Shown here: positions 51,744 through 59,893 of the stretch, piece after piece
Layout: each line of letters begins with the position of its first letter
Position numbering within the stretch: position 1 is the first letter of the stretch
DNA from: Vibrio owensii CAIM 1854 = LMG 25443
Lineage (GTDB): Bacteria; Pseudomonadota; Gammaproteobacteria; Enterobacterales; Vibrionaceae
NCBI RefSeq assembly: GCF_000817815.1
Contig: NZ_JPRD01000015.1
Coordinates: 310,001 to 374,000 of the forward strand
DNA: 64,000 bases
Reading direction: 5' to 3'
Position numbers and translations under genes: made by a program
Notes under the pieces: generated by a model
Told to the model about the DNA's origin: nothing
The model's input: only the letters and a program-made list of their open reading frames with translations
Databases searched by the model: none

Positions 51744-52280
51744 ATGACAACTCAATCAATCACTTCAGAAGCTTTCAAACCTCGCTATATAGTTGACCCT
51801 AAATACTTCGCAGAATTCGGTTCAATCGTAAATCAAACATACCTCGAAAAAGGTCGTGAGTTGGTTTGCTCAACCTCTGATGTTGTTCTTCATGGCGATA
51901 CTGAACCTTTTGGCAAAGACCTACCAGTACATGCTTACGTTATGCACCGCAACAATATGGAGCCTAAACGTGCGCTTGAAATCTGGGATGAAGATACGCT
52001 CAACGCAAAAGTTGCAGAACGTATGGAGTCATTAAAACAAGAGGCGAAAGAAATTCCTGTTGCGACCTTCTGGGAGCAATATGAATGCTTGCCACCTTGC
52101 CGTGAAAGAACCTTGGATAAATACCGGTTTTTTCATGTGATGACTCGAGTTTCAGGAGATCTAGTCAATTGGTATGCATTAATGGGAGATGAAGCTTTTA
52201 CGCTAATAGATGAAGCAAGCGCTGATATGAATCATATTCTTGATCGCTTTTTCGCTTTAGCTGAAGCTAAATTCAATTAA
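51744..52280 (+). CDS. hypothetical protein, paralogue of the next gene
   Basis: 178 aa. Aligns along its length with the 180-aa protein at 52351: RYIV(D/N), DLPV-(H/D)-(A/V)-Y, C-(L/M)-PPC, FFH, DLV-(N/T)-W-(Y/N)-AL-(M/I)-G, DEA-x-AD. The two cysteines in CLPPC and CMPPC are invariant. Soluble. Tandem duplication including the leader. Function unknown. Confidence 0.68.
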   Translation: MTTQSITSEAFKPRYIVDPKYFAEFGSIVNQTYLEKGRELVCSTSDVVLHGDTEPFGKDLPVHAYVMHRNNMEPKRALEIWDEDTLNAKVAERMESLKQEAKEIPVATFWEQYECLPPCRERTLDKYRFFHVMTRVSGDLVNWYALMGDEAFTLIDEASADMNHILDRFFALAEAKFN

Positions 52281-52288
52281 TCAATCAC

Positions 52289-52350
52289 AACCCTCTGAGG
52301 GAATTATCGCCCTCATAGGGTGATAGTTCCTTTTATTAAGGAGCTACAAA
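52289..52350 (+). promoter_or_regulatory. SD-decoy leader of the 52351 gene
   Basis: 5' arm GGAATTATC, central GATAGTTCC (9 of 9), SD AAGGAGCTA (9 of 9 with TAGTTCCTT). Confidence 0.76.
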
Positions 52351-52893
52351 ATGAATACTGCACAATCAACAAACAATCAAGAAACACGCTACATCGTTAA
52401 CCTGGAATCATTTGAGAAGTATGGCTGTATGCAAACCTATACTTACCATCGTGAAGATGGAATAGAGGTCGCTGGTTACACTTCAAATACGGTTCTTAAT
52501 GGTGATGGGGTTCGTGCTGGTTCTGACCTGCCCGTGGATGTGTATCTGTCTTATCTAAAATCAGAAGCTGGTGAAGACAATATTGTTGTCTGGTCAGAAG
52601 CAGAATTTAATAATAAGACTGCAGAAAAGCTTGAAAAGCGTAAGGAAGAACAGGGAGAAATCTCTGAAGAAACCTACTGGTGGCGTTACGGGTGTATGCC
52701 TCCATGTCAGTACAATCTTCATTCTGACATTGAATTCTTTCATATGCCAGAACGTATAACGGCTGATCTGGTTACCTGGAATGCTCTTATCGGCAATAAC
52801 GCTTATTATTTGGTCGATGAAGCAAAAGCTGATGTTACACACATCAAGTCTCGCTTCATTAAATTACATAAGCAATTACGCGTCAAAAACTAA
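52351..52893 (+). CDS. hypothetical protein, paralogue of the preceding gene
   Basis: 180 aa. Clear but diverged copy of the 51744 protein (see there), keeping the PPC site and the C-terminal NALIGNNAYYLVDEA pattern. Retention of both copies with separate leaders suggests related but distinct targets. Confidence 0.68.
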   Translation: MNTAQSTNNQETRYIVNLESFEKYGCMQTYTYHREDGIEVAGYTSNTVLNGDGVRAGSDLPVDVYLSYLKSEAGEDNIVVWSEAEFNNKTAEKLEKRKEEQGEISEETYWWRYGCMPPCQYNLHSDIEFFHMPERITADLVTWNALIGNNAYYLVDEAKADVTHIKSRFIKLHKQLRVKN

Positions 52894-52961
52894 AACCCAA
52901 TCGGGGAACTCACTTCCCGATAGGGGGTAGTTCCTCACTTTTTATGAATTAGGAGCTACAT
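52894..52961 (+). promoter_or_regulatory. SD-decoy leader of the 52962 gene
   Basis: 5' arm GGAACT, central GGTAGTTCCT, SD AGGAGCTAC. Confidence 0.72.
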
Positions 52962-53564
52962 ATGACAACAAATATTGAACCATTATACTGCGGATACAAG
53001 GTGAAATACCAAGCGCCTGGCTATCTGTTTGTGGGATATATAACATCGGCAAATAACTCGAAAGGTGAGTGGTATTTTACTAATGGGCCAGCTGGTTTCA
53101 TTGTAAAAGACCGCAATCACATTACCGTGTTAGAAGCTAAGAAACGTAAACGTAACGAGACCTTTCAAATGGCTCGTAACCAAAAACGATATGCGATTAA
53201 CGCACTGACATCGAATATCGACAAAGTTCTCCCCGGAGAAAATATTGTCGAGCCTTCGTACGCAACCCCAACTGGACTTGTCGATTACTTTGCTAACTGT
53301 AAGGAGTTGATTAAAACAGGTTCGGCCAAGGAAGTAGCCCAGTTAATTCAAGCCAACATACTAAGTCTGGCAAAGGATGTAGTTCTAAATCTCAACCTGA
53401 ATGAAACAGTGGATAATGCAGCATGGTCTATCTCTCGCGGAGTTAGGGTCATTGTTGAACCATGGGCATATGAGCTTCACCGAGAGTTAAGACGATTAAG
53501 TCTGATCCCGGTGATGATTGTTAAGTGTGACGGTGAAAACACTCATCGTCTGTCAGAAGTGTGA
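52962..53564 (+). CDS. hypothetical protein, array block 6
   Basis: 200 aa. N-terminal beta-rich part (CGYKVKYQAPGYLFVGYI, WYFTNGPAGFIVKDR) followed by a helical basic region (KKRKRNETFQMARNQKRYAI). Could bind nucleic acid. Not recognised. Confidence 0.62.
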   Translation: MTTNIEPLYCGYKVKYQAPGYLFVGYITSANNSKGEWYFTNGPAGFIVKDRNHITVLEAKKRKRNETFQMARNQKRYAINALTSNIDKVLPGENIVEPSYATPTGLVDYFANCKELIKTGSAKEVAQLIQANILSLAKDVVLNLNLNETVDNAAWSISRGVRVIVEPWAYELHRELRRLSLIPVMIVKCDGENTHRLSEV

Positions 53565-53575
53565 GGGGTTAGGCA

Positions 53576-53887
53576 ATGTGTAAAATGTGTGTAGATGGTA
53601 TTTGTACAAATCGATGCGTGCCACCGTCAAAGTCAGTTAAAACTGTTGCCGACGTAGCACGTAATTTTTTGTCAACCAACCCAACGCAGGAACAAAAAGA
53701 TCTTTTCTTTGAAGTTCTCCAATTACTCAGAGAGACAAACCGGGATGCAATGGAGGCCGTTAAGGACACCAACCGAGCGCTCGATCTGTGTGAAAAGGCA
53801 ATCAACCAAACCGATTTGGCAACAAATCAGACTGAAGTAGTGATGGCCGTTGTCGATAAGGCAATGATTAATCCATCAATGCATTAA
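53576..53887 (+). CDS. 103-aa protein with N-terminal Cys motif
   Basis: MCKMCVDGICTNRC has four cysteines at the very start, then a long amphipathic helix region (FEVLQLLRETNRDAMEAVKD). Coupled to the upstream gene (11-nt gap). Not recognised. Confidence 0.6.
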   Translation: MCKMCVDGICTNRCVPPSKSVKTVADVARNFLSTNPTQEQKDLFFEVLQLLRETNRDAMEAVKDTNRALDLCEKAINQTDLATNQTEVVMAVVDKAMINPSMH

Positions 53888-53898
53888 GTAAATATACC

Positions 53899-53968
53899 AA
53901 CCCTAGCAGGGGAGCTAATCCCTTGTAGGGATAGTTCCCTTTATTGAAAAGTAATTAGGAGCTATATC
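53899..53968 (+). promoter_or_regulatory. SD-decoy leader of the 53969 gene
   Basis: GGGAGCTAATCCC pairs with GGGATAGTTCCC (one bulge); TAGTTCC pairs with GGAGCTA at the SD. Confidence 0.72.
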
Positions 53969-54202
53969 ATGGCAAAATCAATCAGAACCCGTCGTTTCAT
54001 CCATCAATGTTTACAAACAAGCTTTGGAAACAACCGCAAGGTTTCATGGATATCACTGTGTTTACGACCGCTTCATTGGGAGGTGAGTGTGTATGGAAAC
54101 GCAACTGGTATGACAGAGACAATTGCACAAGTGAAAAAGCTTATTCAAGCCGAAGGGATTGAAGTTTGTATTCGTCGTCCTTCTTTGGATCTTGAATATT
54201 AA
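53969..54202 (+). CDS. 77-aa basic protein
   Basis: Basic N-terminus (AKSIRTRRFIHQCLQTSFG). No motif. Ends 120 nt before the next start; no separate leader of the main class was found between them. Confidence 0.55.
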   Translation: MAKSIRTRRFIHQCLQTSFGNNRKVSWISLCLRPLHWEVSVYGNATGMTETIAQVKKLIQAEGIEVCIRRPSLDLEY

Positions 54203-54321
54203 TGAGTAACAACGGTTTCGGATTATCTTCTGACCGTGTCTGGTAGTTTGGGAAATTTAATCTTGAGGTCAATTTGCTGAGGTTTACCGGCTTCTTGATC
54301 TTGCCGATTTTTGGAGAAAAA

Positions 54322-55113
54322 ATGTCTAATTTAATCGCAATCGAAAAACGTAAATTTGGTCTTAAAGAAGTGGTTGTTAATGCAAATATTAATAAATCAA
54401 TATTTGTCTCTGATAACAACATCACTCCTATGGCTATAGGTGATAGTAAGCTCTCTCGCTTCAGAATCGTCTTCACTTTCAAAACTGAAATCAGTAAAGA
54501 AGTGTTGAATGAACTCGGTGTGGCGGGCTTTACACAACCGAAACAAACGTGTCTAGATAGTATCTATCGTGGACAAAAGGATTTTTCCTTTGCACATCGC
54601 AAGGAAGCTGATATCCAATCACGTTTAACAACATGGTTGGAAGATGGCTTTCTGGTTGGAAAAGTTGAGTTCTTTACAGATGCACATTACGGCAGAGCTC
54701 GTAGCATCGATAAGCGGAAGGTGATCGATAATGAAGCCAAGCTTCGTTTTTTCGATATTGATCTTTCGGTTTATGCCAGCGAATTACTCACTATTGAACT
54801 TAATCAATACGCTGAGCGATTCAATAGTAAAGAGCTAAATACCATAAGTCATCTTTTTACGACTCAATTGGTTAGTTTTGCGGAGAACCAACTTCTTAAT
54901 ACTCCTGAATGGGAGCAGTTAGCAAGTGAAGAAGCAGAACTGCAAAAACAGCTTGATGCCATTAAGCGCAAGAAGGGTGAGTTACGAAAAGCAACATTGA
55001 TGCAGAGTTATGAAAATGACAAGTATCCAGTTGCCGGTTATGCTCGAGACATATTTGAGAAATCTCTCATCAGTCCAGATGTAATCGAAAATCAATCATT
55101 CTTCCAATCGTAG
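54322..55113 (+). CDS. hypothetical protein, array block 6
   Basis: 263 aa from ATG 54322 (GGAG 7 nt upstream); an in-frame ATG at 54274 lacks an SD. The last third is a coiled coil (EEAELQKQLDAIKRKKGELR). Basic and acidic regions alternate; no catalytic motif. Not recognised. Confidence 0.6.
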   Translation: MSNLIAIEKRKFGLKEVVVNANINKSIFVSDNNITPMAIGDSKLSRFRIVFTFKTEISKEVLNELGVAGFTQPKQTCLDSIYRGQKDFSFAHRKEADIQSRLTTWLEDGFLVGKVEFFTDAHYGRARSIDKRKVIDNEAKLRFFDIDLSVYASELLTIELNQYAERFNSKELNTISHLFTTQLVSFAENQLLNTPEWEQLASEEAELQKQLDAIKRKKGELRKATLMQSYENDKYPVAGYARDIFEKSLISPDVIENQSFFQS

Positions 55114-55134
55114 ATACAAATCAATACTAAACAA

Positions 55135-55204
55135 AACCCTAAGGGGCCATTACTTACCCCGATAGGGAAGTAGTGGCTCTAAAAAGCAAATTTAGGAGCT
55201 TACT
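55135..55204 (+). promoter_or_regulatory. SD-decoy leader of the 55205 gene
   Basis: 5' arm GGGCCATTACTT pairs 12 of 12 (with wobbles) with AAGTAGTGGCTC. AGTA and GCTC of the central arm match TACT and GAGC of the SD region AGGAGCTTACT, which here has an extra T. Confidence 0.7.
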
Positions 55205-55486
55205 ATGACAATGAATCGTCAACTAAAATCTGGTTACCAAGGCTATTTCGTAACAGTAGTGCTAGAACAAACTGTACATGCTGTTGGTTTGGGCTTTACG
55301 GATACATTGTACCGTTATGTTGTTGCTAAAGATGAAATAGGCGCGGAGCAAATAGCAGTAGATTTTTACCAAGAGCAAAAGCTTGAAGTGAAAATAACGC
55401 AAGCTGTACGCTCAGTGATGAACGTCCTAAGCAATATCTTTCCTGAACAGGTACTTGGTTTTGATGAGGGGACAGTAGCATGTTAA
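55205..55486 (+). CDS. 93-aa hypothetical protein
   Basis: Beta-rich, compact (YFVTVVLEQTVHAVGLGF). No family. Overlaps the next gene by 7 nt. Confidence 0.6.
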   Translation: MTMNRQLKSGYQGYFVTVVLEQTVHAVGLGFTDTLYRYVVAKDEIGAEQIAVDFYQEQKLEVKITQAVRSVMNVLSNIFPEQVLGFDEGTVAC

Positions 55487-56028
55487 ATGTCGTTCCTGTA
55501 TTTCAAAATAGTCTGCTAAATACCGCAAGTAAGGTTTGTCAGCGAGGGTGGCTAAAAGAACAATTTGTCACTTCTTTTAAGTCTCTATGGCTGAACTCAT
55601 CATGCGATAAACATGAGCAGGATATGAATGATCAAATAGACAAATTCAATTATGCATTGCATGTTGATCTAACGTCTGTTGCCAGTATGTTGCAAATAGA
55701 AACTGGCCTTCTAGGTGGGTACTTTTTCTCTCGAGTGCAATTTACTCGACAGTTAAAAGACTCACACTACCAGTCTTGGTCCCTAGTTGGAGAAAGCGCA
55801 GGTAGAGAAGGTCATTCAGTTGTATCGTTTAGGCTCTATGAATGCCCGTATAACCATGAAAAACTAGCGGTGGTTTTTGAAACTACAGTCGGACTGTTTG
55901 GTTATGCGGAATGGGATTACGGCCTACTTGAAGTTTGGTCAGAGGAACAACAGTCGGAAGACGTGTTCACTGGCGATAAATACGATAATGCTGTAGCGGA
56001 ATTACTTGCTCAGAATTGTCAGTTCTAA
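55480..56028 (+). CDS. 182-aa hypothetical protein
   Basis: Starts inside the end of the 93-aa gene, so the two are coupled. Soluble; FRLYECPYNHEKLAVVFETT and WDYGLLEVWSEE in the C-terminal half. Not recognised. Confidence 0.6.
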   Translation: MLNVVPVFQNSLLNTASKVCQRGWLKEQFVTSFKSLWLNSSCDKHEQDMNDQIDKFNYALHVDLTSVASMLQIETGLLGGYFFSRVQFTRQLKDSHYQSWSLVGESAGREGHSVVSFRLYECPYNHEKLAVVFETTVGLFGYAEWDYGLLEVWSEEQQSEDVFTGDKYDNAVAELLAQNCQF

Positions 56029-56090
56029 CCCGGATAGGGCATTACCATCCGGGTAGTGTCCACTTATAATTACCCTAAGAGGACCTAAAG
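56027..56090 (+). promoter_or_regulatory. SD-decoy leader of the 56091 gene
   Basis: 5' arm GGGCATTAC, central GTAGTGTCC (9 of 9 with wobbles), SD region GGACCTA. TAG-T-GTCC of the central arm pairs with GGACCTA with one bulge. All three arms differ from the main type and still match. Confidence 0.75.
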
Positions 56091-56711
56091 ATGAACTCAT
56101 TAACAACAAACCCAAATGCTTCAGGCTTTCTTGCTCTAGCTATGCGCCAAGGATTAATCCAACGCTGGCCGCTTATGCGAACAAAAATGTCAGATAATCT
56201 TTTGGAGCACGGATATGTCGTTTCGATTATCTCATTAATGGCTGGTCACCTAGCTCGAGATAATGGAAGAAATGTCGATGTTTTACGCATGATGGCTCAC
56301 GGTTTATTGCATGATCTGCAGGAGACGGTTAGTCAGGATATATCCAGTTTGGTCAAAAATGCGACACCTGAAATGGCTGCAGCATACGCAGTGATTGAGG
56401 ATAAAGCTCAAAAAGCAATAATCAGTACCTTGCCAGACGATCTCCGTGGTCATATGGCTCAGTACTTTGAACTAAGTGGTTACGAAAAAGAATTATGCAA
56501 GGCGGCAGATCAATACGCTACCTACATAAAAGCTGTTCAAGAAGTCGCGGCTGGCAATCGCATTGAATTTGCGGATACCTTAGAAAAAATAGAGGTAATC
56601 GTAGATAACATGGTGCAGAAGTATCCTGAAATGGAAAAGATTCATAACTATTTCAATGATGGCTTCGATAAGTCAGTAGATACGCTTCTTGGCGGCCCAC
56701 TATTCGGTTAA
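56091..56711 (+). CDS. YfbR-like HD-domain 5'-deoxynucleotidase
   Basis: 206 aa, like E. coli YfbR (199 aa). LIQRWPLMR near residue 22, LEHGYVVS (the first metal-binding His), HGLLHDLQET (HD pair and catalytic Glu), and a late AADQYATYIKAVQEVAAGN with the last Asp. The family dephosphorylates deoxynucleoside monophosphates. On a mobile element it could adjust nucleotide pools or counter nucleotide-based defence signals (inference). Confidence 0.85.
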   Translation: MNSLTTNPNASGFLALAMRQGLIQRWPLMRTKMSDNLLEHGYVVSIISLMAGHLARDNGRNVDVLRMMAHGLLHDLQETVSQDISSLVKNATPEMAAAYAVIEDKAQKAIISTLPDDLRGHMAQYFELSGYEKELCKAADQYATYIKAVQEVAAGNRIEFADTLEKIEVIVDNMVQKYPEMEKIHNYFNDGFDKSVDTLLGGPLFG

Positions 56712-56724
56712 CCATTTATTAATT

Positions 56725-56794
56725 CAACCCTACCGGGAACTGCTTTCCCGTGAGGGGAGTAGTTCTCTAATGATTAGCTCAAGGAGACTACAAT
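56725..56794 (+). promoter_or_regulatory. SD-decoy leader of the 56795 gene
   Basis: GGGAACTGC pairs with GTAGTTCTC (9 of 9 with wobbles); GTAGT and CTC of the central arm pair with GAG-ACTAC at the SD (AAGGAGACTAC), which carries a one-base insertion. Confidence 0.72.
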
Positions 56795-57346
56795 ATGTCT
56801 ACATTAAACAATTTAATCCAAAGTATGAAAAACCAAGCAAATGCCGTAAATCTACCTCGGTTACACAAAGACGATTTAAAATGCGACTTTGACATAATCA
56901 GAAAGTACGGCAATTGTCGTTATATTTGGCTTTTAAGAGATAGTGGAACAGCGATTGTGCCCCTTAAGCGAGGCATAAATCCGTTATACATCCTTAATTA
57001 TATTGACGATAAAAATGCTCGGTGCTTCTTAATTGATGGTTTTGAAGAAACAACCTTCAAGGAGTTGAAAAGAGACAAAGCTGATGCAATGCTGAATGAA
57101 TTGCCTATCGACTTTTCTTTAATAACTGATTCTCAACAGCTGATTGATCAACTAATGACATTGCTTGATGACGATAATGTTCGTTGTTGCGCATTTCAAG
57201 TTGCCGATAAATGCTCCGGTCCTGCCAGTTGGGAAAGGTTGCAACGATTCTATGAGGGCGGTAAAAACGCCGTAATGGAACTGACGATGAAGAGAGCTCG
57301 TAAAAAGCTTGTTTCACTCAGTCGCGAAAGCGTCTATGGAGCGTGA
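56795..57346 (+). CDS. hypothetical protein, array block 6
   Basis: 183 aa, soluble. IWLLRDSGTAIVPLKRGINP and CCAFQVADKCSGPA segments. Not recognised. It ends 1 nt before the next ATG. Confidence 0.6.
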   Translation: MSTLNNLIQSMKNQANAVNLPRLHKDDLKCDFDIIRKYGNCRYIWLLRDSGTAIVPLKRGINPLYILNYIDDKNARCFLIDGFEETTFKELKRDKADAMLNELPIDFSLITDSQQLIDQLMTLLDDDNVRCCAFQVADKCSGPASWERLQRFYEGGKNAVMELTMKRARKKLVSLSRESVYGA

Positions 57347-57347
57347 T

Positions 57348-57824
57348 ATGAACGACCTGTCACTTGTCGAGATTGCTGAACGTGAATTCGGTATTGTAAG
57401 TGGGAATCTGTGTAGTATTGAAATGACAGAAATGTCAGAACAGGTTAAAAATCTTGCTAGTTCTCTGGTGAAGGTTAAGGCTTGCTATGACAATTGCTTT
57501 CAATTGGCACATTGCCTTGATGCAACATACGTACTAGGTGTAACCTACTTGGCATCCATTCCATTACCGATAGCACATGCATGGTTGAAAGTTGATGGTA
57601 AATACATAGACCCAACTCTTGAGACTGTACATGGCGACACATCAGAGCGTACATATCAAAAGCTGGTGGAAATACCGGTTGAAGATATCATCTCGGTCGT
57701 TGATCTTGTCGATCAGATTACAGAGAAAGGCTCATTTGCTCCGATGTTCGAGAGTGTTGCTCATCATCCATTGTGGTGCGATTTGTTTACTGACTTCGGT
57801 AGACGTCGCATTCAATACCTATAA
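57348..57824 (+). CDS. transglutaminase-like cysteine-protease-fold protein
   Basis: 158 aa from ATG 57348 (GGAG 6 nt upstream, within the end of the previous gene). ACYDNCFQLA, then AHAWLKVDGKYIDPT: the spaced Cys, His and Asp resemble the transglutaminase/papain-type triad found in small phage proteins with the same HAW...DGxxIDPT pattern. Function could be protease or acyltransferase. Last gene before block-leader G. Confidence 0.65.
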   Translation: MNDLSLVEIAEREFGIVSGNLCSIEMTEMSEQVKNLASSLVKVKACYDNCFQLAHCLDATYVLGVTYLASIPLPIAHAWLKVDGKYIDPTLETVHGDTSERTYQKLVEIPVEDIISVVDLVDQITEKGSFAPMFESVAHHPLWCDLFTDFGRRRIQYL

Positions 57825-57829
57825 ATTAC

Positions 57830-58078
57830 ACTACCGGTTACCGGCGCTGATAATCAGTGCCGCTACCGTGAATTTGCCTGGTAACCCGGGCAATTACCTA
57901 AGAGCTTTCAAAGAGAGCTTTTAGGTAACCAACCCCTACTGTCTTCTAAGATAACCTGTCACTTAGTGACAATTTCTTACTGATAGTCAGTAAATCAACG
58001 TGCGTACGGAATTTAGCAAAGGCTGAACAATCGTATTAGGCGTGATTTTACAGATACTCACTGTGGAAATGAGAACTC
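57830..58078 (+). ncRNA. block-leader element G (internal type)
   Basis: Two extra hairpins (CGGCGCTGAT/ATCAGTGCCG; GCCTGG/CCGGGC-like) then the long hairpin TTACCTAAGAGCTTTC/GAGAGCTTTTAGGTAA, which pairs 16 of 16, then TCTTCTAAGATA, GTCACttaGTGAC (bases differ, palindrome kept), TTACTGATAGTCAGTAAA and tag ACAGATACTCACTGTGG. Confidence 0.65.
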
Positions 58079-58137
58079 TAGTAATGAGCTAACTAGTAAA
58101 TTTAGCTTAAATAAAAAACAAAATGTTTTAATTCACT

Positions 58138-58200
58138 AACCCATGGGGGACTTATCGCCCTATGGGGCATTGGTCTTTCATTACTAACGAGGGAAAACTA
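58138..58200 (+). promoter_or_regulatory. SD-decoy leader of the 58201 gene
   Basis: GGGACT..ATCGCC pairs with GGCATT..GGTCTTT; TCTTTC of the central arm pairs with the SD GAGGGA. It shows the start is not the ATG at 58162, which lies inside the hairpin. Confidence 0.6.
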
Positions 58201-58542
58201 ATGTCGTGGACAGAACAACAATGTACAAAAGGTAATGCACTGGCTCTGGCTTTCTTACTTTCCGGTTTGGAAGTAGTAGCAATAGATAATGATTTGACCG
58301 TCGGTTTAGCAGATGCTCTTAATTTCGAAGGTGACTTTGAATTAACTGTTTTTCTATTGGATAAGGTAATTCCGTCCTCTGAAGAAAAATGGTCAGAGTT
58401 CTGCCGCGATCAGCCATATTCAACGTGTTTATACCAATATTACCAAAACTCATTGCCAAATCTGATCATCCAGCAAACTCCAGGCTCTATGTCTGAATGG
58501 GATGCTGTGATTGATATGGCAATTGATAGTTACAAACACTAA
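58201..58542 (+). CDS. 113-aa hypothetical protein (paralogue of the 60764 product)
   Basis: ATG 58201 follows GAGGGA by 7 nt. ALALAFLLSGLEVVAIDNDL aligns with the 104-aa protein at 60764 (YALSLVYLVEGINN...), as do DKVIPSSEEKW/EEVVPIAERLW and the D-x-AID-(S/N)-Y end. Helical, acidic. Unknown role. Confidence 0.65.
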   Translation: MSWTEQQCTKGNALALAFLLSGLEVVAIDNDLTVGLADALNFEGDFELTVFLLDKVIPSSEEKWSEFCRDQPYSTCLYQYYQNSLPNLIIQQTPGSMSEWDAVIDMAIDSYKH

Positions 58543-58564
58543 TAACTTCTGCAGAAGTATTTTT

Positions 58565-58632
58565 AACCCATTAGGGACCTACTTATCCCTTTGGGTGGTA
58601 GATCTCTTTACACAAGCAATAAGGACTACCTT
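58565..58632 (+). promoter_or_regulatory. SD-decoy leader of the 58633 gene
   Basis: GGGACCTAC pairs with GTAGATCTC (8 of 9); GGTAGATCT pairs with AGGACTACC at the SD (8 of 9). Confidence 0.7.
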
Positions 58633-59130
58633 ATGAAATTCTTCGCAACAAACCTAATCGAAAATGAAATAGTCAAACTAACACTTAATGAAACCGAATC
58701 CATTTGGTTTAACGAAAAGCATGGCTTTGAGTTTCCACGCAATACTTGGGCCCAAAACTATCTTCCAGTAAAACTAAATTTAGAATCCTGTCTTGTTGAG
58801 TGCATAGAGGGCTATTTTGAAATTGAAGTAACAGATCCTAACGGTAAAAAGGGAGTATTCACTTTGAATGCATCTGACAATACCGTTTCGTGCGGTGCAG
58901 GCCAGCTTTATCCAGGCGTAAATTGTGACGATAAAATTGAAGGGGAAAAACTTGCAAAGGCAGGCCTTAAAAGACCAGGAATGGGATTTGATTTTTGTGC
59001 TCACATGGCTTGGTACGCTTTCAACGAGGGTGAAGCTAAAAATGGCTCTTTTGAGCTTGAGCCTGATGTTGAAGTAGCAGTTGGAGATTACTATCCAGAG
59101 GAAGAAACATATCTTTGGAAGATTCTTTAA
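58633..59130 (+). CDS. 165-aa hypothetical protein (paralogue of the 59155 product)
   Basis: ATG 58633, not the ATG at 58591 inside the leader. MKFFATNLIENEIVKLTLNE matches the start of the next, shorter gene, and YLWKIL matches its end, so the 66-aa neighbour looks like an internally deleted copy. Not recognised. Confidence 0.65.
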   Translation: MKFFATNLIENEIVKLTLNETESIWFNEKHGFEFPRNTWAQNYLPVKLNLESCLVECIEGYFEIEVTDPNGKKGVFTLNASDNTVSCGAGQLYPGVNCDDKIEGEKLAKAGLKRPGMGFDFCAHMAWYAFNEGEAKNGSFELEPDVEVAVGDYYPEEETYLWKIL

Positions 59131-59154
59131 TCGAGTGCCAAAAGGATAAGTTAC

Positions 59155-59355
59155 ATGAAATTTTATGCTACAAGCTTAAAATATAATCGTGTTGTCGAAC
59201 TCTTTTATGATGAATGTACTGAGAGTTGGAGTGAACCAAACCTTTTCAACGAAGCAACGATGAAGTCTAATTCAGTGAAGCTTGAACCTTGTGGTTCAGC
59301 GTTACATGCAGACAAGTCGGCCTTTGAAGAAGACTACCATTGGAAAATTATTTAA
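59155..59355 (+). CDS. 66-aa short paralogue
   Basis: MKFYATSLKYNRVVELFYDE at the start and EEDYHWKII at the end align with the ends of the 165-aa protein. AAGGA-type SD. Co-transcribed. Confidence 0.6.
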   Translation: MKFYATSLKYNRVVELFYDECTESWSEPNLFNEATMKSNSVKLEPCGSALHADKSAFEEDYHWKII

Positions 59356-59356
59356 T

Positions 59357-59426
59357 AACCCTGCCGGGGAACTACTTGCCTTGGTTGAGGGGTAGTTCTC
59401 TAAATTACAGTAATTAGGAGAACACA
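59357..59426 (+). promoter_or_regulatory. SD-decoy leader of the 59427 gene
   Basis: GGGAACTAC pairs 9 of 9 with GTAGTTCTC; GTTCTC pairs 6 of 6 with GAGAAC at the SD (AGGAGAAC), again altered together. Confidence 0.74.
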
Positions 59427-59813
59427 ATGAATTTGAAAGACCTACCAGTAATCACTGATCTAATCACTGAAAACGGTGCGGAGGTGAAAGTTCTATACGT
59501 CAAAACTGAGAATTCTACAACGCGATTAAACTTAAGCATGGGACATTCCTTTGCAAAAGAACGCGGAATAGTTTTTGATAAGAGTTTTGTCGATGAAACC
59601 TATGAAGAGTTAGGGGTAATTCAAACAAACTCTGATAAAGAGGAGTTATTCCATGCTCTACAGGCAATGAACTATTCACCAAAAGGTGAAGCGCGAGAAT
59701 TGATCTCAAGCAAAGGGTTGTCCCATACGTCAATGAGTGTCGGAGATATTCTTGTCATTAATGGTGCATATAACTTTGTTGATTTATTTGGCTTTACTGA
59801 ACTAAATGTCTAA
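59427..59813 (+). CDS. 128-aa hypothetical protein
   Basis: Soluble, mixed. AEVKVLYVKTENSTTRLNLS and the end VGDILVINGAYNFVDLFGF. Not recognised. Confidence 0.6.
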   Translation: MNLKDLPVITDLITENGAEVKVLYVKTENSTTRLNLSMGHSFAKERGIVFDKSFVDETYEELGVIQTNSDKEELFHALQAMNYSPKGEARELISSKGLSHTSMSVGDILVINGAYNFVDLFGFTELNV

Positions 59814-59830
59814 TTCTTTTATTTAAAATT

Positions 59831-59893
59831 AACCAGTGGTGGTAATACATCTGGCCGAACGCCGGATGTATTGCTGCAAACAAGGAAAGCAAC
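59831..59893 (+). promoter_or_regulatory. SD-decoy leader of the 59894 gene
   Basis: GTAATACATCTGGC pairs with GCCGGATGTATTGC almost perfectly; TTGCT of the central arm pairs with AGCAA next to the SD GGAAAGCAAC. Unrelated in sequence to the main type but same geometry. Confidence 0.65.
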
